From Negadavirga shengliensis (GTDB lineage: Bacteria > Bacteroidota > Bacteroidia > Cytophagales > Cyclobacteriaceae), in NCBI RefSeq assembly GCF_042652345.1, contig NZ_JBHSJJ010000002.1, forward strand, positions 496,001-560,000: a DNA stretch of 64,000 nt, written 5' to 3'. How positions within the stretch are numbered: position 1 is the first letter of the stretch; each line of letters begins with the position of its first letter. Shown in pieces: positions 46,096 through 54,336 of this stretch. Below the pieces are notes generated by a model. It saw only the letters and a list, made by a program, of their open reading frames with translations. It was not told the origin of the DNA and did no database searches. Position numbers and translations under genes: made by a program.

Positions 46096-49000
46096 TTAAA
46101 ATGTGACTGAAAGCCCGAAAATGACTCCCAGCTCGTTGTTGGGATAGCTCCCCCGGTCAATCCCCATGGCCGATGTGGGTCCACCGACCAGTTCAGGATC
46201 CAATCCGGAGTAGTTGGTCAGGGTAAACAGGTTTTCGACCTGAGCGTACACCCTTAGTCTGGACATGTAAAGTTTCCTCAGTATTTCCGGGTTTACGGTA
46301 TACCCCAGAACCAGTGACCTCAGTTTCAAAAATGACCCATCTTCTATATAAAATGAATTGGGTGCCAAGGTGGTACTGAAAGTACCCTGCGATTCGACAA
46401 CAGGAATGTTGGTGTTGGTATTTTCAGGCGTCCAAGCATTCAATAAATCCCTGCTGAAATTCGTCGTGGGATAAAACCCAACAAAATGGGTATATGACTT
46501 GGTAAGGTTAAAAATATCATTGCCATGCGACCCATAAAAGAAGGCCGAAAAATCAAAATTTTTATACCCTGCATTGAGATTCAAGCCGTAAGTGAAATCC
46601 GGATTGGGATCCCCCAAATGGGTACGGTCATCAGGGGTTATCATGCCGTCCCCATTGATGTCCTCATACCTGAACCGGCCAGGGGCCGCGGCATTTTGGG
46701 TGGGTGCGGCATCCACCTCTTCCTGGCTGTTAAATAAGCCGATCACCCTGTACCCGTAAAATGAGCTTACCGGATGGCCCTCTTCATTCCTTACCATGGA
46801 GCCCACTCCCTGATGGCTTCCTGCGAAAAAGTAACCGGGGTCGGGAATGTTGACAACCATATTTTTGTAATTGGTAATGTTGGCTCCCACGGAATAGGTG
46901 AACCCACTTCCGACTACCCCCCTGTATTGAAATGAGGCATCAATACCTGAATTCTGGATATCCCCTATATTAACCGAAGGAGCACTTGCTCCACCGATAA
47001 TGACCGCGGGCAATGGCTCTGTAAACAACAGCCCCTTGACTTTCTTCTTATAATATTCTACTGATAACTCCAGAGAGTTGTCAAGGATGGTCATATCAAA
47101 TCCATAATTGGAAACAATATTTTCTTCCCAGCCGGTCAGGGGGTTTCCTATCCTATTGGTGGCAAAGCCCTGTACAATGGAATTGCTGGAGCCTGTAATA
47201 TCATAATACGTGGTGGTCATCCCGCTGCCAAAGAGAGAGAAGGCATTTATCGGGCTGACATTGTTTTGCGAACCCAACACCCCGTAACTTCCCCTGATTT
47301 TGAAATCATTTAACCAAAACAGATTCTTCATGAAATCTTCTTCAGAAAGCCTCCATGCGAAGGAAAAGGAGGGGAAAACACCATACCTTTGTTCAGGCCC
47401 GAAAACCGAAGACCCATCCCTTCTTAGCGTGGTTCCGAACAAATACTTGTCATCGAAAATATAGTCCACCCTGCCAAAAACGGAAAACAAACTGTTTTTA
47501 TAGATAGAGCTGCTGTTTGTCAATGCATCCACACCGTTTCCCAAAACGAGAAAATTAAAATCCTCGGAAAAAAAACGCTGTCTGCTTCCGCTTACCCCCC
47601 TTCCCAAATTTTCTATGGCCTCTGATCCCACTTGGGCTTCAAGGGTATGTCTGCCAAATGTATTCATATAGGTTATCAGATTGGTATAGGTCACCTGACT
47701 GGCAAAACTGCTGCTCACGCTCAGAAAATTCTCATTGTTGTTGCCCTGAACATTCTCCACCTGTGTGGTATTAAAATCCTGGGTGTAGGAATTGGCCACA
47801 TTGTATCCAAAACTGGTCCGGGCGGTTACATTTTTGAACAGATCCAGTTCCGCATAAGCGTTACCCACGATATGCCATTCATTAAATATGTCCTTGTCCC
47901 TGTTTCGGTATTGTACTGCAACGGGGTTTTGGCCGTCTCCCAGTCCGGGTCCTCCAAAGGTGCCGCCCCAGTTCCCCATGATATCCTTGAGGGGAACAAT
48001 CGGTTGTTGTTTTACCGTCTCTATGATCCCTCCAAAATCAGAATTTTCGTTAAATCCAGGATTTTCCCGGTAAATAATGTTTAAGTTCTCACCCACCCTT
48101 AAATTTTTGCCCAAATTAAACTCCGTGTTGATCCGGGCGGAATACCTTTTGAGGTAAGTATTGATCAGGGTGCCTTTTTGATCCAAAAAACCTAAAGAGA
48201 AAAGGTATTTGGCGTTGTCATTACCGCCGCTTGCCGTGATGTTGTGTTCCGTGGTGGGAGCTCTTTTAAAAAGTTCGTGAAACCAGTCAGTACCCTCTTT
48301 ATTCACTTCCTGAATGATATAATTCTGACCCCTGTTGGGGCTTGCATAGTGGTACAAGGAAGGATCTACCTCCGGGTCTCCGGCAAAGGCCACACCCGCT
48401 CCGGCGGGACCACGGTACATATAGTCCGGCATCCCTCTGTTAAAACGGTCGTTGTTGGGAAATGCCCTGTTGAATACGGACACGTATTCTTCAGAATTCA
48501 GCAAATTAAAGGGGTTTCCGGGCAAAGGATGGCTGATGATGTTAGAAACTTGATAAGACACTGTCGGAGCTCCGGACTTCCCCTTTTTTGTGGTGACCAA
48601 TATCACCCCGTTGGCTCCCCTCACCCCGTAGATGGCCGCCGCCCCTGCATCCTTCAGCACCTGAATGGATTCTATATCCTGGGCACTGATATTGTTCAGG
48701 TTCTGCTGAATGCCATCCACAATCACCAGGGGATCGGTATTCCCGAAAGAAGTCATACCCCGGATCAGGATTTTATTGGACGCTCCCGGCACCCCGGATC
48801 TGGTAACGTTCACCCCTGAGGCCATGCCTTGAAGGGCTTGTTCCGCTGAGCGGGAAGGGACCGTTTTCAGTTCATCCACGTCTACCACCGAAACGGACCC
48901 CGTTATATTTTTCCTACGTTGCGTAGAATATCCCGTCACCACGAATTCATCCAATGACTGGGTATCGGAATTTAAAACAATGTCTATTATGGATCTGGAT

Positions 49001-49299
49001 TCAATCGGCTCCTCGACCGTTTCATATCCTATAAAGGAAACCACAATCACGCCATCCGCGGGAGCCTGTATAGAATATGCTCCCTCCAAATCGGTGACAG
49101 TACCTATCTGAGTGTTTTTCAGCAAAACCGTTGCCCCGGGAACAGGGCTACCATCATCACCCGAGATCACTTTTCCATTGATAGATATTGTTTCCTGCGC
49201 ATATGAGAAACAGATCACAAATGGAACCAAGAGCAAGGCCAGCGCCAATGACTTCGTGAAAACAAAGCCAGTTCTGACATTTTTGTAATGATTTTTCAT
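46096..49299 (-). CDS. SusC/RagA-type TonB-linked outer membrane protein
   Basis: This 1067-residue transporter has a signal peptide ending near FSYAQ. A carboxypeptidase-regulatory-like domain lies at about 40-115 (GSPVPGATVLLKNTQIGTVTD). The VVTGYSTQRRK start of the plug is followed by VKD-type IQVLKDAGAAAIYG and then the barrel. It lacks an STN domain, so it does not signal to an ECF sigma factor. The local FadR-type GntR regulator is the more likely control. Operator copy c lies 71-107 bp before the start. It is the first gene of a long minus-strand cluster reaching at least to 40084. Confidence 0.95.
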   Translation of the reverse strand: MKNHYKNVRTGFVFTKSLALALLLVPFVICFSYAQETISINGKVISGDDGSPVPGATVLLKNTQIGTVTDLEGAYSIQAPADGVIVVSFIGYETVEEPIESRSIIDIVLNSDTQSLDEFVVTGYSTQRRKNITGSVSVVDVDELKTVPSRSAEQALQGMASGVNVTRSGVPGASNKILIRGMTSFGNTDPLVIVDGIQQNLNNISAQDIESIQVLKDAGAAAIYGVRGANGVILVTTKKGKSGAPTVSYQVSNIISHPLPGNPFNLLNSEEYVSVFNRAFPNNDRFNRGMPDYMYRGPAGAGVAFAGDPEVDPSLYHYASPNRGQNYIIQEVNKEGTDWFHELFKRAPTTEHNITASGGNDNAKYLFSLGFLDQKGTLINTYLKRYSARINTEFNLGKNLRVGENLNIIYRENPGFNENSDFGGIIETVKQQPIVPLKDIMGNWGGTFGGPGLGDGQNPVAVQYRNRDKDIFNEWHIVGNAYAELDLFKNVTARTSFGYNVANSYTQDFNTTQVENVQGNNNENFLSVSSSFASQVTYTNLITYMNTFGRHTLEAQVGSEAIENLGRGVSGSRQRFFSEDFNFLVLGNGVDALTNSSSIYKNSLFSVFGRVDYIFDDKYLFGTTLRRDGSSVFGPEQRYGVFPSFSFAWRLSEEDFMKNLFWLNDFKIRGSYGVLGSQNNVSPINAFSLFGSGMTTTYYDITGSSNSIVQGFATNRIGNPLTGWEENIVSNYGFDMTILDNSLELSVEYYKKKVKGLLFTEPLPAVIIGGASAPSVNIGDIQNSGIDASFQYRGVVGSGFTYSVGANITNYKNMVVNIPDPGYFFAGSHQGVGSMVRNEEGHPVSSFYGYRVIGLFNSQEEVDAAPTQNAAAPGRFRYEDINGDGMITPDDRTHLGDPNPDFTYGLNLNAGYKNFDFSAFFYGSHGNDIFNLTKSYTHFVGFYPTTNFSRDLLNAWTPENTNTNIPVVESQGTFSTTLAPNSFYIEDGSFLKLRSLVLGYTVNPEILRKLYMSRLRVYAQVENLFTLTNYSGLDPELVGGPTSAMGIDRGSYPNNELGVIFGLSVTF

Positions 49300-49853
49300 G
49301 GATTTGAAATTTTAGGTTGTAGCATATTTGAAATGAGGGATTACAGAACCGGGACAATTATATAAATTATTTTGTTTACCAATAATAAATATTTTTGTTT
49401 ACAAAACAAACAATAAAAATAATTTTGATTGAAAAAAAATGAGGAAAATTTAATACGGGTCTAAATCCGGAAAAGCCAATACCCTGTCCGGGCCTTCCCT
49501 GCAAACAAAACAGCCTCTATCAACTATAATACATTGGCAGATAACAGAATACCGGTTAAATTATGGTCTTCGGAGGCAGATGGGAACCTGGAGAATAATT
49601 AATGGATTGAATTCAACATACATAAAGTATAAAAAATTATTTGAAAATAGTTTTTGTGCTATTTTCATAAATCAAAATCAATGTTTACGTTAAATATGAT
49701 GGATATTAGTTTCAAAAGATCACTAAATCACACAAGACAAAAAATTGGCTCAACGAGATTATTGTAAACAAATAACAGAGTGATTTACTATCAAAAATAA
49801 AGATGACCTTGGGGCGGTGTCCACGCGAGTTTTTAACACAGTCGGATAAAAAA
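49300..49853. other. Intergenic region between gntR and susC
   Basis: This 554-bp AT-rich control region holds operator copy c and two isolated half-sites, GTTTAC at 49683 and a TTGTAAACAA palindrome-like site at 49762-49771. A possible -7 box TATAATTG (minus strand, 49355-49362) with TTG 17 bases upstream overlaps the operator. No gene is supported. Confidence 0.5.
49370..49406 (-). promoter_or_regulatory. Tandem FadR-type operator, copy c (SusC operon)
   Basis: TTTTGTTTACCAAT at 49370-49383 and TTTTGTTTACAAAA at 49393-49406 have 23 bp between their GTTTAC starts. The second is a palindrome apart from its two central bases. They lie 71-107 bp upstream of the SusC start. Confidence 0.7.
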
Positions 49854-50495
49854 TTAAAAACTCAAATCCAAAGCGGTCATTTCTCCTCTGAGCAGGTGCT
49901 TGATCAATGTTTCTTCCGCTTTAGCCAAATCTCCATCCTGCAATGAGGTAACTATCTGTCTGTGTTCTTTATCCGTCAGCTCATAATCTTTCATATGCAC
50001 TTGGCTTTTGCCAAGCTTTTGGTGAAACAGGGGAATGTTGCTGACGTAGTATATCTCTTTTAATTTATCATTTCCGGACAGATCTATCAATGTCTCGTGA
50101 AACCTGACATCCGCTTCACATGCTCCTTCGAAATATTCCCGTTTAAACATATTGGTGAAGTCATCACAGATTTCCTCCAGTTTCTTCAAATCATTTTTGC
50201 TGTTTTTTTGAAAGACCAATCTCAGCGCCCCAAGCTCGAGTATTTCCCTGACTTCCCTTATCTCCTTCACGTCCTCCGGGGTAAGGCTTTTAACAAAATA
50301 CCCGCCCTTTTTGCCAAATACGATCAATTTCTCCCCCAAAAGCCTCGTGAGTGCCTCCCTCACGGCCATGCGGTTCACATTCAGGTTATTTGCCCAGTAG
50401 TCCTCTTTCAGACGCATCCCGGCCACCAACTGATTGGAAAGGATCTTTTTCCTCAATTCCACATATACTTTATATGCCAAAGAATCATTTTTCAT
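49854..50495 (-). CDS. GntR-family regulator, FadR/FCD subfamily
   Basis: This transcription factor has an N-terminal winged helix-turn-helix (LAYKVYVELRKKILSNQL, then NRMAVREALTRLLGEKLI) and a C-terminal all-helical FCD ligand domain. The FCD domain has the metal-type Asp and His residues in ADVRFHETLI and KEHRQIV. FCD proteins usually bind small carboxylates or sugar acids. The ORF extends to 50549, but the extra 18 codons coincide with operator copy d. The ATG at 50495 (MKNDSLAYK) is therefore the better start and gives 213 residues. It probably represses itself and the SusCD, gamma-glutamyltransferase and Gfo-aminotransferase units. That is inference from the shared operators. Confidence 0.88.
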   Translation of the reverse strand: MKNDSLAYKVYVELRKKILSNQLVAGMRLKEDYWANNLNVNRMAVREALTRLLGEKLIVFGKKGGYFVKSLTPEDVKEIREVREILELGALRLVFQKNSKNDLKKLEEICDDFTNMFKREYFEGACEADVRFHETLIDLSGNDKLKEIYYVSNIPLFHQKLGKSQVHMKDYELTDKEHRQIVTSLQDGDLAKAEETLIKHLLRGEMTALDLSF

Positions 50496-50527
50496 GACAA
50501 TATTGATCTTTTCAGTAAACTTTAAAC

Positions 50528-50560
50528 GACTGTTGACAAAATAATTCAATTTTTGTTTAA
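50528..50560 (-). promoter_or_regulatory. Tandem FadR-type operator, copy d (gntR autoregulation)
   Basis: TGTTGACAAAA (GTTGAC at 50532) and TTTTTGTTTAAA (GTTTAA at 50555) have 23 bp between their starts, like copies a-c but more degenerate. They lie 33-65 bp before the preferred gntR start. Confidence 0.5.
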
Positions 50561-50669
50561 ATCCTAAGCCGGCATGGCTGCTTTTGCAGGAGTTTGCGGC
50601 GGAAAATAGTTAAACCACTAATAGTCTTTTAATTCCTAAGTTCCAATCTTCAGATTTTTCTCCAAATAA

Positions 50670-50715
50670 TTGCGCAAGTATTTGTTTGCGTTTATATTTG
50701 CAAGGACATACTTGC
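50670..50715 (+). promoter_or_regulatory. Promoter and probable operator of the ArsR-SRPBCC operon
   Basis: TTG at 50670-50672 and TATATTTG at 50693-50700 (exact TAnnTTTG) are 20 bases apart, a good Bacteroidota promoter. GCAAGTAT (50674-50681) and ATACTTGC (50708-50715) form a perfect 8-bp inverted repeat around the -7 box. That is where an autorepressing ArsR protein would bind. Confidence 0.55.
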
Positions 50716-50720
50716 ATAAA

Positions 50721-51098
50721 ATGGAGACCCGAAGAGATGTTTTTCAAGCGATTGCTGACCCTACCCGCAGGACCATTATCCATATAGTAGCCCGGAAACC
50801 GACCAATGTGAATACCATTGCGGAGCAATTTAAAACAAGTCGGCAGGCTATCTCCCTGCACCTGAAAATCCTGGCCGAGTGTGGGCTTCTGCATATAACC
50901 CGGCGGGGACGCGAGCGGATCTGTGAAGCCAAACTGGACAAACTCCGTGAGGTCAACGAATGGGTAGCCCAATACACCCAATTCTGGACCGGAAAACTGG
51001 ATAATTTGGAAGATTACCTTGACCATATTGCTGACCATAAAAACTCAAATCATGGAAAATCAACTGGGAAAAATATCAAAAGAAAGCGACGGCTTTAA
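50721..51098 (+). CDS. ArsR-family helix-turn-helix regulator
   Basis: This small winged-helix repressor starts at METRRDVFQAIADPTRR, the usual start of this family, giving 125 residues. A longer frame to 50670 would run through the promoter. The DNA-binding helix is in TIAEQFKTSRQAISLHLKIL. There is no ELCVCDL-type metal site, so it is probably one of the non-metal ArsR proteins that pair with SRPBCC proteins. It overlaps the next gene by 47 bases. Confidence 0.9.
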   Translation: METRRDVFQAIADPTRRTIIHIVARKPTNVNTIAEQFKTSRQAISLHLKILAECGLLHITRRGRERICEAKLDKLREVNEWVAQYTQFWTGKLDNLEDYLDHIADHKNSNHGKSTGKNIKRKRRL

Positions 51099-52011
51099 AG
51101 TAGTTTTTAAACGGGAGTTTAAGCACCCCATTGACAAGGTCTGGAATGCTATTACTAACCCTGAAGAGTTAAAATTTTGGTTTACAGATATTGAAATGGA
51201 TTTTCGGCCCGGAGGCAAGATCACCATTCAGTTCAGGGACAAAGACAAGACAAAATCATATGGTGAAATCGTCAGTATTGAACCGCCCACCAAATTTGTA
51301 TGGAGTTGGGAAGGCGAACTTGCAGTATGGGAATTGGAAGCATTGGATGACGGCACCACCCGACTGACTTTTTCTTATAGCAAAATTGCCGATGATTTTG
51401 CCATCAGTGTGGCTGCAGGTTTCCATGATTTACTTGACCAGTTGCATCAACGGCTTGAAGGAAGTGAAGAAATATTGCCTTTCGGAGCGGAGGAAAATGA
51501 CCCCTCGCTTTTTCCGGTCCGGATCCGCTACACCGCTTATGTGTATGACCATTATCCGGAAGTTTTGAAATACCAGCCAGTGGTGGTTGAGAAAACGGTA
51601 AACGCGCCTGTTGACAAAGTCTGGGAAGCCCTTACGGACAAAGAACAAATGAAACAATGGTATTTTGAGGTGGATGATTTCAAGCCTGAAAAGGGTTTCC
51701 GTTTTAAATTTGCCGGACAGGGACTAAAAGGTCAACAATACATCCATCGCTGCACCGTCACTGAAGTCATTCCGAATAAGAAACTTCAGTACAGCTGGCA
51801 GTATGAGGGATTTCCCGGCTACTCACTCGTAACCTTCAACCTGTCCCAAACCGATACAGGAACAGAAGTGAAGCTTACCCATTACGGCCTGGAAACATTC
51901 CCCCAAGACAACCATGATTTTGCAAAAGCCAACTTTATGGCCGGCTGGAATGAGCTTATCGGCAAATCACTTCCCGGGTTTTGCGGGAAACAGGTATCTC
52001 CTGATCGTTGA
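51052..52011 (+). CDS. Double SRPBCC (AHSA1-type) domain protein
   Basis: Two tandem START/AHSA1-like domains are visible. One starts at REFKHPIDKVWNAITNPEELKFWF and the second at KTVNAPVDKVWEALTDKEQMKQWY-like sequence near residue 180. The preferred start is the ATG at 51052 (MENQLGKI), 319 residues, inside the end of the arsR gene. A start at 51019 is possible but gives an odd leader. Such domains bind small hydrophobic ligands. ArsR-SRPBCC pairs are common and poorly understood stress or detoxification modules. Confidence 0.88.
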   Translation: MENQLGKISKESDGFKVVFKREFKHPIDKVWNAITNPEELKFWFTDIEMDFRPGGKITIQFRDKDKTKSYGEIVSIEPPTKFVWSWEGELAVWELEALDDGTTRLTFSYSKIADDFAISVAAGFHDLLDQLHQRLEGSEEILPFGAEENDPSLFPVRIRYTAYVYDHYPEVLKYQPVVVEKTVNAPVDKVWEALTDKEQMKQWYFEVDDFKPEKGFRFKFAGQGLKGQQYIHRCTVTEVIPNKKLQYSWQYEGFPGYSLVTFNLSQTDTGTEVKLTHYGLETFPQDNHDFAKANFMAGWNELIGKSLPGFCGKQVSPDR

Positions 52012-52313
52012 TGCTTGGTAATTTAATGGGGTTCTCGGAGTATGAACATTTAAAAAAGTCGTCTATCGTCACTGCGAGTTTGAAAAATTGGAAATTTACA
52101 AAAGAGTAATGACGGTATTGATTTGCCTTTATCTTGGACAATCAGCCCGTCACGAGGTTGGCGGGCTGCAAAGGGGCCTTTGGTAAGGGGATTCCCAGGG
52201 CTCCACCACCACATCCCCCACTTACCGATGACCGCTTTTTTACAAAAACTCACGTTAAATTATTCCTTTTACAAAACATGTCGGGATTTTTTCGGATTTG
52301 TGCAAGCTTGATA
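52012..52313. other. Convergent intergenic region with inverted repeats
   Basis: Between convergent genes there is a CAGCCCG/CGGGCTG inverted repeat at 52143-52168 and a looser pairing of CGTCACT with AGTAATGACG at about 52067-52116. This looks like degraded REP-type DNA and could serve as a bidirectional terminator. No gene is supported. Confidence 0.4.
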
Positions 52314-53177
52314 TTAATTTTTCAAGAAAAGGCTTTTGTAAAATGCCAAACCTTCTGAGGCAAGTTCATCGGAGCTATTGGCCAATGGCCGCCATATGCA
52401 GGTGGCTTTGGCTATTTCTTCCGACACCGCCCCAAAAGTCTCGATGACGATGGCTCCTTCATAAGCAATTTCCTCCAACGCCTTTTGAATGCCTGGCCAA
52501 TCCAGGTTTCCCGTTCCGGGCGTTCCCCTATCACTTTCATTTGCCTGGATATGGCACAATCTGTCCCTGCCGATTTTCCTGATGGCATCGGGAATACTTT
52601 TTTCCTCTATATTCCCATGAAAGGTGTCCAGTTGGATTTTCAGATGAGGGGAACCTATTTCCGTGATGAGGGATAGCGCCTGGTCCACGGTATTGACCAT
52701 ATCGGTCTCAAACCGGTTCAAAGGTTCAAGTCCCAATACCACCCCGTTTCGAGCAGCAGTGTCCGCAGCTTTTTTAAGATTTTCAACGCACCAAACCCTT
52801 TCCTTTTCCTTTTGTTCATCCGAAATAAATCTGGTTTTACCCACCGCGGAATATAGCGGTCCCCCGAAAACCGGACTGCCCATAAAAGAGGCGATTTCAA
52901 TACAATCTTCTATGTATCGCAAGCCGTTTCTCCTGATGCCGGGATCTTCACTGGAAATATCCCTGTCAGCTCCAAAAGCCCCGCTGATGGTGACCCCTAA
53001 ACCCATTTTCCCGGTGAGGTCTTTTAACCTCCCCCAATCAATAATGGATTTATTTTCCACGGGAACCTCAATGATATCAAAACCCATATCCTTGATTTTG
53101 TGTACCAGGTCAAAAACATGGGTATCAAAAGGTGATACCCATAGAAATGTGCTTACTCCAAACCGCATCTTAGTCAT
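52314..53177 (-). CDS. TIM-barrel sugar epimerase/isomerase (D-tagatose 3-epimerase-like)
   Basis: This 287-residue cytoplasmic enzyme of the AP-endonuclease-2/sugar phosphate isomerase fold carries the four metal ligands of ketose 3-epimerases: Glu151 in LGLEPLNRFE, Asp184 in IQLDTFH, His209 in CHIQANESDRG and Glu246 in VIETF. The RG after the His-strand is also typical. It would move the 3-hydroxyl of a free ketose. Uncharacterised relatives act on keto-sugar intermediates made by Gfo/Idh/MocA enzymes. It overlaps the preceding Gfo gene by 4 bases (ATGA), so the two are coupled and probably consecutive in one pathway. Confidence 0.85.
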   Translation of the reverse strand: MTKMRFGVSTFLWVSPFDTHVFDLVHKIKDMGFDIIEVPVENKSIIDWGRLKDLTGKMGLGVTISGAFGADRDISSEDPGIRRNGLRYIEDCIEIASFMGSPVFGGPLYSAVGKTRFISDEQKEKERVWCVENLKKAADTAARNGVVLGLEPLNRFETDMVNTVDQALSLITEIGSPHLKIQLDTFHGNIEEKSIPDAIRKIGRDRLCHIQANESDRGTPGTGNLDWPGIQKALEEIAYEGAIVIETFGAVSEEIAKATCIWRPLANSSDELASEGLAFYKSLFLKN

Positions 53178-54295
53178 TCAAAGTCCGGAATGGTGATTCT
53201 TTTACCGTCGTTCATGGCAGATTCGTGGGCGCAGATACCGGCACAGGTATAGTTGGCGGCGGTCACGGCGTCTACCGCAGAATCCCTGCCTTCCACGATG
53301 GCGGCTACAAATTCCTGAACCAGATGGGGATGGGATCCGCCGTGTCCTGCTCCCTGGAGGAAAGAAACGTGGTTGGGATCATCAATCTTCTCCCTTTTGG
53401 TGAAATGTTTGATGGGTTCAATCAACAGCTCGTCCGTATCCGGCACGTCTATCCGCTTTGCATTTTCGCCCCCGTCAAAAATCACATGACCTTCATCTTC
53501 CAACTGCTCCCATTCGAAGGACATTTTTGTACCGTATACATCATATGACTCCCTGTATTGCCTCACCACATCAAAAAGAGAACGGGTGGCTTCCGCAATG
53601 ACATCAGAATCCTTCAAGGTAAAAGTGGCGGTTTCTACCGCAAAGGGCGAACCATAGCGCTTGGCTAGGTCTTCGGAAAGCCGCCCTGAGCCGTGACATA
53701 CCACGGTCTCCGCTTTGGTGTTGTTGATCCGCAACAGGGGAGAAATGGCATGGGTCCCATTTAACATGGGCGGAAAACCTTTCCAATATTCAGCCCAGCC
53801 CTCCATGCTCATGTCCTGTACGTGGGAGCCTCTTACAAATTGTATCTTCCCCAACCGCCCGGTTTCTGCCAGTTTCAGCCCGTAAAGAAATTCCCTGGTG
53901 TACAGAGCCGTTTCCATCATCATATAGACTTTGTTGGCTTTCTTTTTTGCCTCCACAATCGCCTTACAATCTTCAACCGTCATCGCCATGGGAATGGTGC
54001 ATGCGGTATGTTTATGGGCGTTCAGCGATGCCAGCGTCATTTTGGCGTGCTCCGGAACCGGGGTGACAATATGGATGGCGTCCACGTCTTCCCTTTTGGG
54101 AACATCATTATAATCGGTAAAACAAAGGTTTCTGTCCAGATTGAACTTAGTCGCCAATTCATCCAAAGTCTTCTGGTTTCTGGTACAGATGCCAACCGCT
54201 TTGATGTTTGGATGGTTTTGATAAATGGGAATAAACTCCTTTCCGAATCCCATACCTACAATGACTACTGTGATTTGCTTTTGACTCATTTTCAA
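53174..54295 (-). CDS. Gfo/Idh/MocA-family protein, cytoplasmic
   Basis: This 373-residue protein has no signal peptide, unlike the four family members in the cluster before it. The Rossmann motif is VVIVGMGFGKEF. The EKP position reads TIP (HTACTIPMAM). MMMET and a histidine in NGTHAISPLL are retained, and GHGGSHPHL lies near the C-terminus. A start two codons later (MSQKQITV) is possible. The gene is coupled by a 4-base overlap to the epimerase and lies 41 bp after a ThuA gene. It could oxidise, reduce or cleave a sugar delivered by the upstream SusCD-sulfatase system. Confidence 0.87.
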   Translation of the reverse strand: MKMSQKQITVVIVGMGFGKEFIPIYQNHPNIKAVGICTRNQKTLDELATKFNLDRNLCFTDYNDVPKREDVDAIHIVTPVPEHAKMTLASLNAHKHTACTIPMAMTVEDCKAIVEAKKKANKVYMMMETALYTREFLYGLKLAETGRLGKIQFVRGSHVQDMSMEGWAEYWKGFPPMLNGTHAISPLLRINNTKAETVVCHGSGRLSEDLAKRYGSPFAVETATFTLKDSDVIAEATRSLFDVVRQYRESYDVYGTKMSFEWEQLEDEGHVIFDGGENAKRIDVPDTDELLIEPIKHFTKREKIDDPNHVSFLQGAGHGGSHPHLVQEFVAAIVEGRDSAVDAVTAANYTCAGICAHESAMNDGKRITIPDFE

Positions 54296-54336
54296 AATTG
54301 TTTTTTTAAGGTTATTCAGTATGTATGTTTAGTTGT

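Noticed and set aside
49370..49406. Operator halves read as -33 and -7 promoter boxes
   Set aside because: On the minus strand TTTG and a TAnnTTTG-like box occur, but the spacing is only 14 bases, shorter than usual for Bacteroidota promoters.
49683..49771. Isolated GTTTAC (49683) and GTAAAC (49764) sites
   Set aside because: They resemble the operator halves but lack a partner at 23 bp, so they are not counted as copies of the tandem element.
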